Origin: a virus
Reading direction: 5' to 3' (one strand)
IMG/VR virus record: IMGVR_UViG_3300033233_000110
Location: 1-34,045 of that record
Length of the DNA: 34,045 bases
Both the position numbers and the translations under genes were made by a program. The notes under the pieces are model-generated. The model saw only the letters and a program-made list of their open reading frames with translations. It was not told the DNA's origin and ran no database searches. Positions 8,701 through 17,162 of this stretch are shown here, in pieces. The first letter of the stretch is position 1, and every line of letters begins with the position of its first letter.

Positions 8701-11700
8701 ATGGCATTCCTTGATGACTTAAAACAAAAAATAAAGCAATTTCAACAAAAAGGGTATTTACCGAATTTTTCTGATAATACCAGTTTTTCTTATGCTCCAA
8801 CTCAGAATCAATCTCCTAATGTATTTACTCCTTTATCTCAAACGATACAGAATATTCAACAACAGGCATCTCCTTATACTAAACAATTGCCTCAAGATGT
8901 TTATACCGCAATGAAAGATGTTGGTAATTATTTGGTTAATACCTATGCTCCAGCTATACCTCCAACTATACAAAAAATAAAACAAGGAAAAAATCCTATA
9001 CAAGCATATAAAGAAACATGGCAAGAATCAGAAGAAGCGGATAAGCAAAAAGAAGCAAAAATAAATGAAATACTTAAGAAAGCACAACAACAAAGAGCTT
9101 CTCTATGGGAACAATCTAAGATAGCTTCTCAAAAACCATCATTCCAAAGAGCAATGAATTTTGCTATGGGTTTTTCTAATCCTTTACAACCAGTATCTCC
9201 AGAAGAGGCTGAGTTAATGATTGCTAATGCTACTAAATTAACAAGAGAAGATTTACAAAAAATAACTGCTGGAGGTGAAGTTTCACCTGAAAAATTGGAA
9301 GCATATAAGATTTTAACCAGAAATCCAGAAACAGCTCAAAGATTAAAAGATATAGCAACTAATAAACAGATTCCATTAAAAGATAAAATATTGGATTATA
9401 TTAAAGATTTATTTACCCCTTCTCAAATTAATGATGTAACTCCTTCACGAGTAGTTGGTGAATTACCAGGAGAAGTAGAAAAAAATCCAACTCCTTCTGA
9501 ACAACCTATTAGTGAAGAGACAGGTATAAAAGAAATTAAACCAGAGGTTGGTTCTGTAGAAATACAGCCGCAGATTGCTCAAGAAACTAAACCAGAAGAG
9601 ATAATAAAAATATTAGAAAACAAACCATTAGATTTAAGTGAAAAATACATTAAGTTAAAAAATAGAGTTGATAATATACTAAATAATAAGGGTAGTCAGA
9701 ATAATATTCCTAAAGTTAAAGAAGAGATAAATCAATTACAGAGCATTATTAGTAATAGAGTTGATAATGAGTTGCCATTATTAGATAAATTACCAGATGA
9801 TTTAAGAAAACAATATATTGACCCAATAATAAAAGAGACAGTATCGCTTGCAGAGATGAAAGCAAGATTAAATGATATGGCTACTGATTTAGAAAATCAC
9901 CTTAATCCCCCAATTGAGCAAAATGCTATTGAAGTTAAACCTAAATTGCCTACACATTATACATTAGAAAATGTAGATTTTTCTAATCCTTCTAATTTAG
10001 AAAAAGGTCAGTTATATAAGGTTACACTTCGTAGTGGAAGAGTTAAATATGGTATTTATGATGGAGAAGGTGTAGCGATGGATGGAACGCATACTCACAC
10101 ATTCCGAACTAATAGAGGTCAATTTGAAGTATCACAAAGAGGTTCTTTAGTATTGAGTAAGCCACAAAAAATAGAAAGGGTTATACCTTTATCTAAAAAA
10201 TCACAAGAGATTAAACCAGAAGTTACATCAGAAACCAAGATTACTCCTGAGATTTTACAACAAAAAGCAAGAGAGGCATTAAAACAAGAAACACAACCAG
10301 AAACACAACCGCAGACAAGTCAAGAAGTGAAATCTATTCCTAAAGAACTTGAACCATTAGCAGAAGAAGCAAGAAAATATTCAAGTGCAGAAGAATTTGA
10401 GAATAAATTTAGAGAAGTGAATGATAAATTAAAAACATATAATCCTAAATTAACTAAAGAGGAACAAAATATAGCAAAATTAATTCAAAATAATAAACCT
10501 CTTTATACCTATGGATTTCAATCGCTTACCGATTTCTATAACCAAGTCACCAAGGGGGTTCAAAATATTCCATCAGAAACACAACTAAAAATACAACCGC
10601 AAACAAATCAAGAAACCACAGAAACCTCTATTCCTCAACCAGAAACCTCTCTAAACGCACAAAACAGCCCCTTAGAGTTATCAAATACACAAGAGAGTAT
10701 AAATATACCACCCATAGAAAATATTCCTGTCCAAACTCAATCAACAACATCCTTAAAAACTGTTTCAACTAAAAAAACATCTGTAAAATCACCAGAAGAT
10801 GTTAATGAAATAAAAGCTGAACTTGAAAAAATTAAATCAGGTAACGAAAGTGCTCACTATGGTGAAGTATTAAGAACTTATGTAGCTGGTGAAAGAGATG
10901 TAAGAATAGCAGAAACTAATCAATTAAGGGAGCAATTGGAAAGAATTCTTACTCCAAGAGAGCAAGAAGCTCTTACTTTTTACAGGGATTTCAAAGGTAA
11001 TGAAGCTGAATTAGCTAATCTATTAAACGATCCTGCTTTTGATAGATATAAACAGGTTATTAATTTAGCTTTGCATCCTACAGATGCAATGCTAAAAGCA
11101 GATGAAGCGATAACTCAGTATTATCATAAAACTCTTGATGAAGGACGAAAATTAGGATTTCTTGATAGTACTATTCCTGATGAAAAATATATAACACATT
11201 TACTTGCTCCATCAGATGAGGATTTAACTCCTAAAGATAGAATAATTAAAAGAGCAAAAATTAGTAGAACAACTCCTTTTGCTAAAACAAGAACCTATGA
11301 TACTGTTGCTGACGCTATTAAAGCAGGAGTAAAAGTGAAAACAATAAATGCCTTAGATGCTCTTACTATTTACGGACAAAAACATGCTATTGCGGCTTCA
11401 ACTAAATTATTCGTTAATCAACTCAAAGATAGTGCATTAGCAAAATGGGGTTTCTCTGGCTCAGATAATATACCATCTGATTGGGTGCCATTAGATCCAA
11501 GTAATAAATACTTTAGAAATATTATTCCGTTTATTAATTCAGAAGGAAAACCAAGTTTTGCTTATCAAGATTTATATGTTCCTAAAAAAATAGCTGAAGC
11601 TATAAAGCCACTTATTGAGACTAACTTTACAGGAGCAATACCTGGATTTACTAAAACAAGATTATATCAATCCTATCTTAAAACAGCTCAATTAGGTCTT

Positions 11701-12909
11701 TCAGCATTTCATATGAGAGCATTAAATATTACAGCCCTTAATAATGAAGGATTAACAGGATTGGTCAAGTCTTATGCTAAAGATATGAGCTCTCCTGAAT
11801 TTTTAGAAAATGAAAAAGATTTTATTCGCCATGGTGGACAAACATCAATATTAGGAAAAACCATTGAAGCATATAAAGGATTGCAAGATACATCAGTGCC
11901 TTCACGAGCTGATATACTTAAACATATTCCTTTGATAAAACAGGTTGATTCTTTTGCTAAAGAACTTAGCAAAGTGACTTTTGATATTATGCAAAGAAAA
12001 TTCAAGACTCAAGATTATGCACTTAAAGTTTCTCAATGGATTGCACAACATCCTAATGCTTCTAAAATTGAACTAGATGCGGCTAAAAGGTCTATAGCAA
12101 AAGAAATAAATGCTGCTTATGGAGGATTAAATTGGGAAGCTTTAGGATGGAGTCAAAATGCTGTTAATATAGCAAGATTTCTTATGCTTGCTCCTGATTG
12201 GACTTTTTCTAATTTCTTTAATGCTAAATACTCTTTTGAAGGTGGACCAGGAGGAACTGCAGCAAGAAAATTCTGGATTAGAAGCATTCTTACAGGAGCA
12301 ATTTTAACTTATTTAACAAGTACTCTTATTAATGGAAAAGCTCCAAAAGCAAGATTTCAAAACTTTACTAATGTTTATTTAGGTAAAGATAAGTACGGAA
12401 AAGATATTTTCCAAAATCTCTTCTTTGCGGGTGCACCACAGGATGCTATTAATTTAATAAATAATATAGCAGATTTTGGAGTAATAGAAGGATTTGCTCA
12501 AAGCCTTGCAGCAAAAGCATCTCCTTTTATTAGAACAGGTATTCAGATGTTAACTAATAGAAACTATTTAGGACAACAAATTGTTCCTCGTGGTATGGGA
12601 CCTATAGCTGGAACAGCCCGAGCTGCTTATGTTTATGGATCAAATGTACTTCCAATTCCTTTTTCTTTATCAACGATAGCTCAGATGTTTTTGGATCCCA
12701 AGAAACAATACACTATGCCTGAATATATATTATCCTTAATGGGAACAAGACCAAGACATTTAGTTCCACCTGGAATGAGAGAAATTACATCTGGAAAAAG
12801 AAAAGGACAATTGGTTCCAGCTACACCCAAAGTAGAACAACCATTATGGGAACAAATAACTACTGGTAAACAATACGAACCAATAAAAAGAAGAAAAACA
12901 ATTTATTAA
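8701..12909 (+). CDS. Very large internal/ejection-type virion protein (1402 aa)
   Basis: This is the longest gene in the window. The first ~650 residues are low in complexity and charged, with Pro/Glu/Thr/Gln-rich linkers (ETQPETQPQT) between helical blocks. The last ~700 residues are a well-ordered helical region: NITALNNEGLTGL, IPLIKQVDSFAKELSKVTFDIMQRKFK, AAYGGLNWEALGWSQNAVNIARFLMLAPDWTFSN and a hydrophobic ILTGAILTYLTSTLI. This resembles the C-terminal domains of large polyvalent phage proteins (LPD38-like) delivered into the host. No transglycosylase or protease motif was found. The size, position after the tail genes and absence of a tape-measure gene suggest DNA ejection or host takeover. 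Confidence 0.65.
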   Translation: MAFLDDLKQKIKQFQQKGYLPNFSDNTSFSYAPTQNQSPNVFTPLSQTIQNIQQQASPYTKQLPQDVYTAMKDVGNYLVNTYAPAIPPTIQKIKQGKNPIQAYKETWQESEEADKQKEAKINEILKKAQQQRASLWEQSKIASQKPSFQRAMNFAMGFSNPLQPVSPEEAELMIANATKLTREDLQKITAGGEVSPEKLEAYKILTRNPETAQRLKDIATNKQIPLKDKILDYIKDLFTPSQINDVTPSRVVGELPGEVEKNPTPSEQPISEETGIKEIKPEVGSVEIQPQIAQETKPEEIIKILENKPLDLSEKYIKLKNRVDNILNNKGSQNNIPKVKEEINQLQSIISNRVDNELPLLDKLPDDLRKQYIDPIIKETVSLAEMKARLNDMATDLENHLNPPIEQNAIEVKPKLPTHYTLENVDFSNPSNLEKGQLYKVTLRSGRVKYGIYDGEGVAMDGTHTHTFRTNRGQFEVSQRGSLVLSKPQKIERVIPLSKKSQEIKPEVTSETKITPEILQQKAREALKQETQPETQPQTSQEVKSIPKELEPLAEEARKYSSAEEFENKFREVNDKLKTYNPKLTKEEQNIAKLIQNNKPLYTYGFQSLTDFYNQVTKGVQNIPSETQLKIQPQTNQETTETSIPQPETSLNAQNSPLELSNTQESINIPPIENIPVQTQSTTSLKTVSTKKTSVKSPEDVNEIKAELEKIKSGNESAHYGEVLRTYVAGERDVRIAETNQLREQLERILTPREQEALTFYRDFKGNEAELANLLNDPAFDRYKQVINLALHPTDAMLKADEAITQYYHKTLDEGRKLGFLDSTIPDEKYITHLLAPSDEDLTPKDRIIKRAKISRTTPFAKTRTYDTVADAIKAGVKVKTINALDALTIYGQKHAIAASTKLFVNQLKDSALAKWGFSGSDNIPSDWVPLDPSNKYFRNIIPFINSEGKPSFAYQDLYVPKKIAEAIKPLIETNFTGAIPGFTKTRLYQSYLKTAQLGLSAFHMRALNITALNNEGLTGLVKSYAKDMSSPEFLENEKDFIRHGGQTSILGKTIEAYKGLQDTSVPSRADILKHIPLIKQVDSFAKELSKVTFDIMQRKFKTQDYALKVSQWIAQHPNASKIELDAAKRSIAKEINAAYGGLNWEALGWSQNAVNIARFLMLAPDWTFSNFFNAKYSFEGGPGGTAARKFWIRSILTGAILTYLTSTLINGKAPKARFQNFTNVYLGKDKYGKDIFQNLFFAGAPQDAINLINNIADFGVIEGFAQSLAAKASPFIRTGIQMLTNRNYLGQQIVPRGMGPIAGTARAAYVYGSNVLPIPFSLSTIAQMFLDPKKQYTMPEYILSLMGTRPRHLVPPGMREITSGKRKGQLVPATPKVEQPLWEQITTGKQYEPIKRRKTIY

Positions 12910-12931
12910 TTATCGGGTATAAAAAGATAAC

Positions 12932-14245
12932 ATGAAACAAACTAAACCAACTTCTTATGGAGGGTTAAAAAATAAACATATTTTCTTCGTTTATGATGGC
13001 GGAGGATTATTTTTACAATTAGCTCTTCAATTAGGTAGAGATGGACATAAAGTATATTATTATACTCCTTTCTATGATGAGGAATTATGTTTTAGGCGAT
13101 ATGTTTTAGGTTATGGATTAGAAGAAATTGAAAAGCCATTGTATTTCTGGCGAGCTTTAATGAAATATCCAAAAGAGGAAGTGACTATAATGTTTCCTGA
13201 TGTGGGTAATGGCGATATGGCTTCCTTCTTAAAGAAACAAGGATATGCTGTATTTGCTGCTGGTGAAGGAGATATATTAGAAAATCACAGAGAACTATTG
13301 AGACAAAAAATGAAAGAAGTTGGTTTACCTGTTAATAATTATGTTCAAATCACAGGGTTAAATAATTTAAGAAATTATTTAAAACAACATAATAATAAAG
13401 TTGTTAAATTAGATATCTTTAGAAACGATCAAGAGAGTTTTAAGGCTTTAACTTATTCTGATGCTGAACCAATTTTGGATAAATTACAACTAAAATTTGG
13501 TCAATTAGCTGATGAATTTCCCTTCATTGTTGAGGATTTAATTGACGGTGATGAACCAGGTTTTGATATTATCTTTAATAAGACTGGTTATTTAACTCCT
13601 TATTTGTGGGGCTTTGAGGTTCACAAAGGACCATATTGCGGAATGTTAAGTGATAAATTACCTGAACCGCTTCAGTTAGTAGCTGATAAATTAAAACCAT
13701 TATTAACCAAATATGATTGGCGAAGTTTTATTTCTACTGAAGCAATGGTAAAAGATGGTAAACCTTATCTCATTGATATTTGTTCTCGTTCTCCTTATCC
13801 ATTAGGAGTTGGTTTTACTTTCTTATACGAAAATTATTCTGAAATTATTTATAAAGTAGCACGGGGATTACCAGTAACAATTAAACCAAGGGGTAAATAT
13901 ATGATTGTTTTACCATTAGAACAGAGTCCTGATACCGATATTCCATTATGGAGTAATGTTAAAGCACCGTTTATTGGAATGGTTAAAAAAGATAATAATT
14001 ATTATGGCGTGGCGTTATCCAGAGTAGCTAAAACTAATGATAATCAATATGTAGGATTACCTGGTTATAAAAACTATCTTAATGTGGTGGGAGTTGGTAA
14101 TAATCCAGATGTATTAGCTAAAGAGATAATGGATATTGCTGATAAATGTACAATTAATGGCGGGTCATTTAGTTATGATAGAGAGAGTTTTCAGGAAGCT
14201 ATTCAAAATATATCTAAATTTGCTCAAAAATATCTAAAGAAATAA
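12932..14245 (+). CDS. ATP-grasp ligase, PurD-like fold
   Basis: This 437-residue protein has the order of an ATP-grasp enzyme. The N-terminal part (about 15-115) resembles a Rossmann-like preATP-grasp domain (HIFFVYDGGGLFLQLALQLGRDGHKV). A central part includes VVKLDIF and FIVEDLIDGDEPGFDI, resembling the E..i.G.E.s.d strand of phosphoribosylamine-glycine ligase. Then come STEAMVKDGKPYLIDICSRSPYP (expected metal/ATP site; PurD has a comparable E.N.R region) and a C-terminal domain. Such enzymes join a carboxylate to an amine using ATP. True purine synthesis is not implied by the context, since it sits between virion and lysis genes. Substrate unknown; peptide, glycine or nucleotide modification are all possible. 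Confidence 0.72.
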   Translation: MKQTKPTSYGGLKNKHIFFVYDGGGLFLQLALQLGRDGHKVYYYTPFYDEELCFRRYVLGYGLEEIEKPLYFWRALMKYPKEEVTIMFPDVGNGDMASFLKKQGYAVFAAGEGDILENHRELLRQKMKEVGLPVNNYVQITGLNNLRNYLKQHNNKVVKLDIFRNDQESFKALTYSDAEPILDKLQLKFGQLADEFPFIVEDLIDGDEPGFDIIFNKTGYLTPYLWGFEVHKGPYCGMLSDKLPEPLQLVADKLKPLLTKYDWRSFISTEAMVKDGKPYLIDICSRSPYPLGVGFTFLYENYSEIIYKVARGLPVTIKPRGKYMIVLPLEQSPDTDIPLWSNVKAPFIGMVKKDNNYYGVALSRVAKTNDNQYVGLPGYKNYLNVVGVGNNPDVLAKEIMDIADKCTINGGSFSYDRESFQEAIQNISKFAQKYLKK

Positions 14246-14249
14246 TAAT

Positions 14250-14567
14250 ATGGACATAGAGATTTATAGAGTATTAATACAATATGGAGGCGGGGTGGCA
14301 ATAATTGTAGCACTTATTTTCTTATTTAAGGAACTAAATAACTTATTAAAATCAAAAAATAATAATCATATCAATGAAAGAATTGCTGAATTAGATGAAA
14401 GATTAACTAATAGTTTAGAGAAATTAGAAACTAATGATTTGTATCACGCACAATTACAGATTAATGAATTAAGAGGTGAAGTGGATGGAATTAGAAAGGA
14501 TTTAAAAATAATAACCAATAAAGTTATTCAGATTGAAACAATATTAAAAATGAAAAATTTGATGTAA
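14250..14567 (+). CDS. Single-span membrane protein with coiled coil
   Basis: The 105-residue protein has one hydrophobic helix at residues about 10-27 (LIQYGGGVAIIVALIFLF), followed by a long charged coiled coil (residues about 40-100, heptads such as ERIAELDERLTNSLEKLE and QLQINELRGEVDGI). This layout fits phage membrane accessory proteins near lysis genes, such as spanin-like, rI-like or XhlA-like proteins, but no specific family can be named. The lysis genes lie 3 kb downstream. Its ATG follows the ATP-grasp stop by four bases, so it is in the same transcript. Confidence 0.65.
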   Translation: MDIEIYRVLIQYGGGVAIIVALIFLFKELNNLLKSKNNNHINERIAELDERLTNSLEKLETNDLYHAQLQINELRGEVDGIRKDLKIITNKVIQIETILKMKNLM

Positions 14568-14571
14568 ATAT

Positions 14572-14600
14572 TTGTATTTTTTACAAAAGTGTGCTATAAT
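14572..14600 (+). promoter_or_regulatory. Promoter with extended -10, apparently leaderless
   Basis: TTGTAT (14572-14577), a 17-bp spacer and a perfect TATAAT (14595-14600) preceded by TGC, an extended -10. The next ATG is at 14608, where transcription would be expected to begin, so the mRNA would have no 5' leader. The 15-mer AAGTGTGCTATAATA is also present at the promoter at 27696. Confidence 0.75.
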
Positions 14601-14607
14601 ATATTAT

Positions 14608-14892
14608 ATGAAACGATTACCTGCTTTTAACTGGCTAAATGTAAAAACAGCTAATGAAAAACAGGTTGATGGTTTATATGAAAATGACTATCAATTGATT
14701 TTAATTGACCCCAGATTAGGTGACAAGAGATTAGTCAAAACAATTATTCACGAAATACTTCATTATCTCTCTGATACTTATCCGTCAGTAGTTTTAAAAA
14801 TGAAAGAAAAAGATGTTCAATATTATACGAACATCTTTTTTAATTTAATAAAAAAAGGTCGAACAAATGTTAGCACCTTTAAAATTATATAA
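14608..14892 (+). CDS. Small HExxH putative metalloprotease
   Basis: This 94-residue protein has the zinc-protease signature HEILH at about residues 50-54, within VKTIIHEILHYLSDTYP. Upstream, QLILIDPRLGDKRL supplies the strand usual before the active-site helix. It is short, resembling phage mini-metallopeptidases of the SprT/ImmA type. The third zinc ligand cannot be assigned with certainty. The ATG at 14608 is chosen because a strong promoter ends eight bases upstream; a longer TTG-started frame would begin inside the -35 box. It is three bases from the next gene. Role unknown: possibly a regulator-cleaving protease or a catalytically simple binding protein. Confidence 0.68.
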   Translation: MKRLPAFNWLNVKTANEKQVDGLYENDYQLILIDPRLGDKRLVKTIIHEILHYLSDTYPSVVLKMKEKDVQYYTNIFFNLIKKGRTNVSTFKII

Positions 14893-14895
14893 CTT

Positions 14896-16035
14896 ATGGA
14901 TGTTGAAGAACTAAGGGAATATCTTAAACATAATCCCCCACAGACATCTGGTGATTACCATAAAATCGCTTTAGAAACTGGTTATTCCGATGAGGCAATA
15001 AGATATCATTGTCGTCAGTTAGGTATTACAATAAGTAAAAATCAAGGAAAGGAGGTGGGCGAGATGGCTCACAAAGAAATGATTGACTACGATAAGCTTT
15101 CAAAAAGCTTATTGGACGCTGTCAAAAAGGATAGACCAGAAATTCATCTGCCTAAACAAAAAGCTTTGAAAAATGGCAAGCTTACTGAACAAGCTGTATT
15201 AGTTCTCTCTGATATTCACTATGGTAAGGTTAATGAGTTCTATGATACCAATACTAACAAGAGGACTATAACTTACAGCCCAGAAATCTTTACTGCTGAA
15301 CTTAACAGATTATTAGATGGAGTTTCAACCATCAATGAGTTGCTTCTTGGCGGTTATAACCTTGAAACTCTTAACATTTTAGCTGTTGGAGATTTAGTTG
15401 ATAACGAACTAATCTACAAAGGACAAAAGAAATTTGTAGAGGAAGGAGTTATAGCACAGGTTCTTGACCTTGTTTCTTATCTGAAAAAGATGACTATTGA
15501 ACTTTTAACTCTCTTCCCAAAAATAAGATGGGTTATAGTTGGTGGTAATCACGCCAGACTAACTTCTGGGGTAGAAGCTGATTGGGACTACAATAACTTT
15601 GATTATCTGGTTGGCAGAATTCTTCAATTAAGTTTTGAAGGACAAGACAGAGTGGAAGTAATAGTACCAGAATCTTGGTATTATGTTCATAAGATTTACA
15701 AATGGAGATATCTGATGCATCACGGCAATTATATCTATTCTTGGATGTCGCTTCCTTATTACGGCATTGTAAGACAATCCAAAGCAAGAGCTCTTGAAGT
15801 GCCTTATGATATTGAGATTATTGGACATTTCCATCCATCTCAAATATTACAAATTCCTACCAGTTCTCATTCCTTAACTATTGTTAATGGTTCTTGGATT
15901 AACAAAGATGAGTTCGGTTGGAAAAGGTTCGCTTCATTAAGTTCTGCTAAACAATTCTATTTTGGCGTTTCAGCCAAAAGACCAATGAGTTGGGGATTTC
16001 CGTTAGACCTAAGTAAGGAGGTGTCAAATGAGTAA
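14896..16035 (+). CDS. Calcineurin-like metallophosphoesterase with N-terminal HTH
   Basis: The 379-residue product shows the full metallophosphoesterase set: D106-I-H108, G165-D166...D169, G217-N218-H219, H275/H276 and G310-H311-F312-H313. These residues bind two metal ions and hydrolyse phosphoesters, in phages usually on nucleic acids or nucleotides. Residues 1-56 form an added helix-turn-helix (TSGDYHKIALETGYSDEAIRYHCRQLGI). An in-frame ATG at 15064 has a strong Shine-Dalgarno site, so a shorter enzyme lacking the HTH is probably made as well or instead. Codon choice here favours AAC and CTT/CTC more than in neighbouring virion genes. It is first in a row of predicted metalloproteins and overlaps the next gene by eight bases. 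Confidence 0.88.
   Translation: MDVEELREYLKHNPPQTSGDYHKIALETGYSDEAIRYHCRQLGITISKNQGKEVGEMAHKEMIDYDKLSKSLLDAVKKDRPEIHLPKQKALKNGKLTEQAVLVLSDIHYGKVNEFYDTNTNKRTITYSPEIFTAELNRLLDGVSTINELLLGGYNLETLNILAVGDLVDNELIYKGQKKFVEEGVIAQVLDLVSYLKKMTIELLTLFPKIRWVIVGGNHARLTSGVEADWDYNNFDYLVGRILQLSFEGQDRVEVIVPESWYYVHKIYKWRYLMHHGNYIYSWMSLPYYGIVRQSKARALEVPYDIEIIGHFHPSQILQIPTSSHSLTIVNGSWINKDEFGWKRFASLSSAKQFYFGVSAKRPMSWGFPLDLSKEVSNE
15051..15066 (+). promoter_or_regulatory. Internal Shine-Dalgarno site and in-frame start inside the phosphoesterase gene
   Basis: GGAGG at 15051-15055 in the context AAAGGAGGTG, then eight bases, then ATG at 15064, in frame with codon 57. The same arrangement precedes the genes at 16028, 16191 and 16357, whereas the upstream start at 14896 has no such site. 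A 323-residue product consisting of the catalytic domain is expected. Confidence 0.75.
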
Positions 16036-16204
16036 AATCAAGATTACGGCACAGTGTCCTTATTGTAAAAAAGTATTCAAATGGAAATGGCATAAAGATG
16101 AAAAAACTGGTGAGTTATATATCAAATGTCCTTATTGTGGAAAAGAGATTTTGCGTAAAGTAAATCTCGGTAAGAAAGGAGGTGATAACAATGGTCATCA
16201 TTAA
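16028..16204 (+). CDS. Zinc-ribbon protein, 58 aa
   Basis: Two CPYC knuckles about 26 residues apart (AQCPYCKKVFKW...IKCPYCGKEIL) make a classic four-cysteine zinc ribbon. The Lys/Trp-rich strands between them suggest nucleic-acid or protein binding. GGAGG lies seven bases before the ATG, which overlaps the preceding stop (ATGAGTAA). The 3' end overlaps the next zinc ribbon by 14 bases, and the two resemble each other closely, indicating tandem duplication. Confidence 0.75.
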   Translation: MSKIKITAQCPYCKKVFKWKWHKDEKTGELYIKCPYCGKEILRKVNLGKKGGDNNGHH

Positions 16205-16391
16205 ATGTCCTTACTGCGGAACAAACTTTAAGATGGAATGGGAGTATGATGAAAAAGAACAGGAATTGGTTGTAAGATGCCCTACCTGTGAAAGAATAAT
16301 TTTAAGAACACAAGGCTTTAGTAAGTTAGAAACAAATAAGAAAGGAGGTGGACACGATGGTCACCAAAGAGATGGTGACGGCAATCGTTGA
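16191..16391 (+). CDS. Zinc-ribbon protein, paralogue of the preceding one
   Basis: The product (66 residues) starts MVIIKCPYCGTNFKMEWEYDEK and has a second pair CPTC, spaced as in the preceding zinc ribbon, so four Cys can bind one zinc. The ATG at 16191 is chosen because GGAGG lies eight bases upstream; a GTG at 16182 is inside that ribosome-binding site. The tail (GGGHDGHQRDGDGNR) overlaps the start of the next gene and is likely disordered; it ends with TGA. A binding or recruiting role with the neighbouring protease and nuclease genes is possible but unproven. Confidence 0.75.
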   Translation: MVIIKCPYCGTNFKMEWEYDEKEQELVVRCPTCERIILRTQGFSKLETNKKGGGHDGHQRDGDGNR

Positions 16392-16881
16392 GAAGTTCCA
16401 ACCACTAATGGGATTAAATGACTGGCTAATTACTGTTGACATTGTAGATGAACATTTTCTTCAAATCATTACTAAAACTAATAATTCTATTATCTTTGGA
16501 GCTAACAGGATTAATACTTCAACCAAGATTTCAAACATTTACATTTGGGAAAATGCTGATGTAAACATAATCAATACTTCTCTCGAATGGATAGTTCTCC
16601 ACGAGATGGCTCACATTATAATTCAACCATTAAAAGAACAGTTTGAGAAAACAATTGAAGGATTAGACAGAGATGACCCTTTAAGAATTCTATTAGAAGA
16701 AGATTTTGGAGACATTGAAGAACAAATAGTTAATGAAATTGCTAAAATCATTTTGAGATTAAGCCAACAAAAACTCCTATCTGATGCTGATAACTTTGCC
16801 CTATGGGCAGTTGTTCAATCATTAGGAGGGCAAAATGAGCCACAAGAGAAAGAAGAAAACGGCGAAGAAAAGAGTTCCTAA
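16357..16881 (+). CDS. HExxH zinc-metalloprotease-like protein
   Basis: The 174-residue product has HEMAH at about residue 86 (WIVLHEMAHIIIQPL) and a downstream EEQIVNEIAKIIL helix whose Glu could be the third zinc ligand, as in gluzincins. A beta-rich N-terminal half (LMGLNDWLITVDIVDEH, IFGANRINTSTKISNIYIWE) matches phage metallopeptidase-like proteins of unknown target. The start at ATG 16357 is supported by GGAGG eight bases upstream; the longer GTG start lies inside that site. The last 47 bases overlap the HNH gene. This is the second HExxH protein within 2 kb. Confidence 0.78.
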   Translation: MVTKEMVTAIVEKFQPLMGLNDWLITVDIVDEHFLQIITKTNNSIIFGANRINTSTKISNIYIWENADVNIINTSLEWIVLHEMAHIIIQPLKEQFEKTIEGLDRDDPLRILLEEDFGDIEEQIVNEIAKIILRLSQQKLLSDADNFALWAVVQSLGGQNEPQEKEENGEEKSS

Positions 16882-17086
16882 ACAAACCAAACAAGAAGTC
16901 CTTAATGAATATCATCACAAATGCTACTTTTGTGGTTCGGAAGAAAATGTGGAATTACACCATATAATTTTTAGACGAATTGGTGGAACAAATGAACCAG
17001 ATAATCTTATTCCTCTCTGTGATTCTTGTCATAAAAAATTTCATTCCCTTGTTGATCCAATTATTGATTTTCTAATCCATAAGTAA
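16835..17086 (+). CDS. HNH endonuclease
   Basis: The product has 83 residues. C30-x-x-C33, L41-H42-H43, N57 and C62-x-x-C65-H66...H70 form a complete HNH (beta-beta-alpha metal) nuclease with a zinc-binding pair on each side (CYFCG...ELHHI...NLIPLCDSCHKKFH). The N-terminal 20 residues are strongly basic and would contact DNA. HNH proteins often nick DNA during packaging or act as homing nucleases, but the packaging genes lie 9 kb downstream here. AGGAGG precedes the ATG. This is the last gene before a 480-base stretch without protein genes. Confidence 0.88.
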   Translation: MSHKRKKKTAKKRVPKQTKQEVLNEYHHKCYFCGSEENVELHHIIFRRIGGTNEPDNLIPLCDSCHKKFHSLVDPIIDFLIHK

Positions 17087-17097
17087 TAAGGGTTCTC

Positions 17098-17126
17098 GGT
17101 AGGTCTCCCGCTTCAAAAGACCTACC
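17098..17126 (+). other. Perfect 9-bp hairpin after the HNH gene
   Basis: GGTAGGTCT (17098-17106) pairs with AGACCTACC (17118-17126) across an 11-base loop. It begins 11 bases after the HNH stop. No T-run follows, so an intrinsic terminator is not clear; it may protect or process the 3' end of the upstream mRNA, or begin the structured RNA region. Confidence 0.6.
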
Positions 17127-17162
17127 ACACTTGTTAATCAGAATAAAAATGGTTAACATCTC

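Noticed and set aside
12932-14245. Genuine purine-synthesis enzyme (purD)
   Set aside because: Only the ATP-grasp outline is recognisable, no other purine gene is present and the context is virion/lysis; no gene symbol is justified.
16182-16391. Longer GTG starts for the genes at 16191 and 16357
   Set aside because: Those GTG codons lie within the GGAGGTG ribosome-binding sites of the ATG starts.
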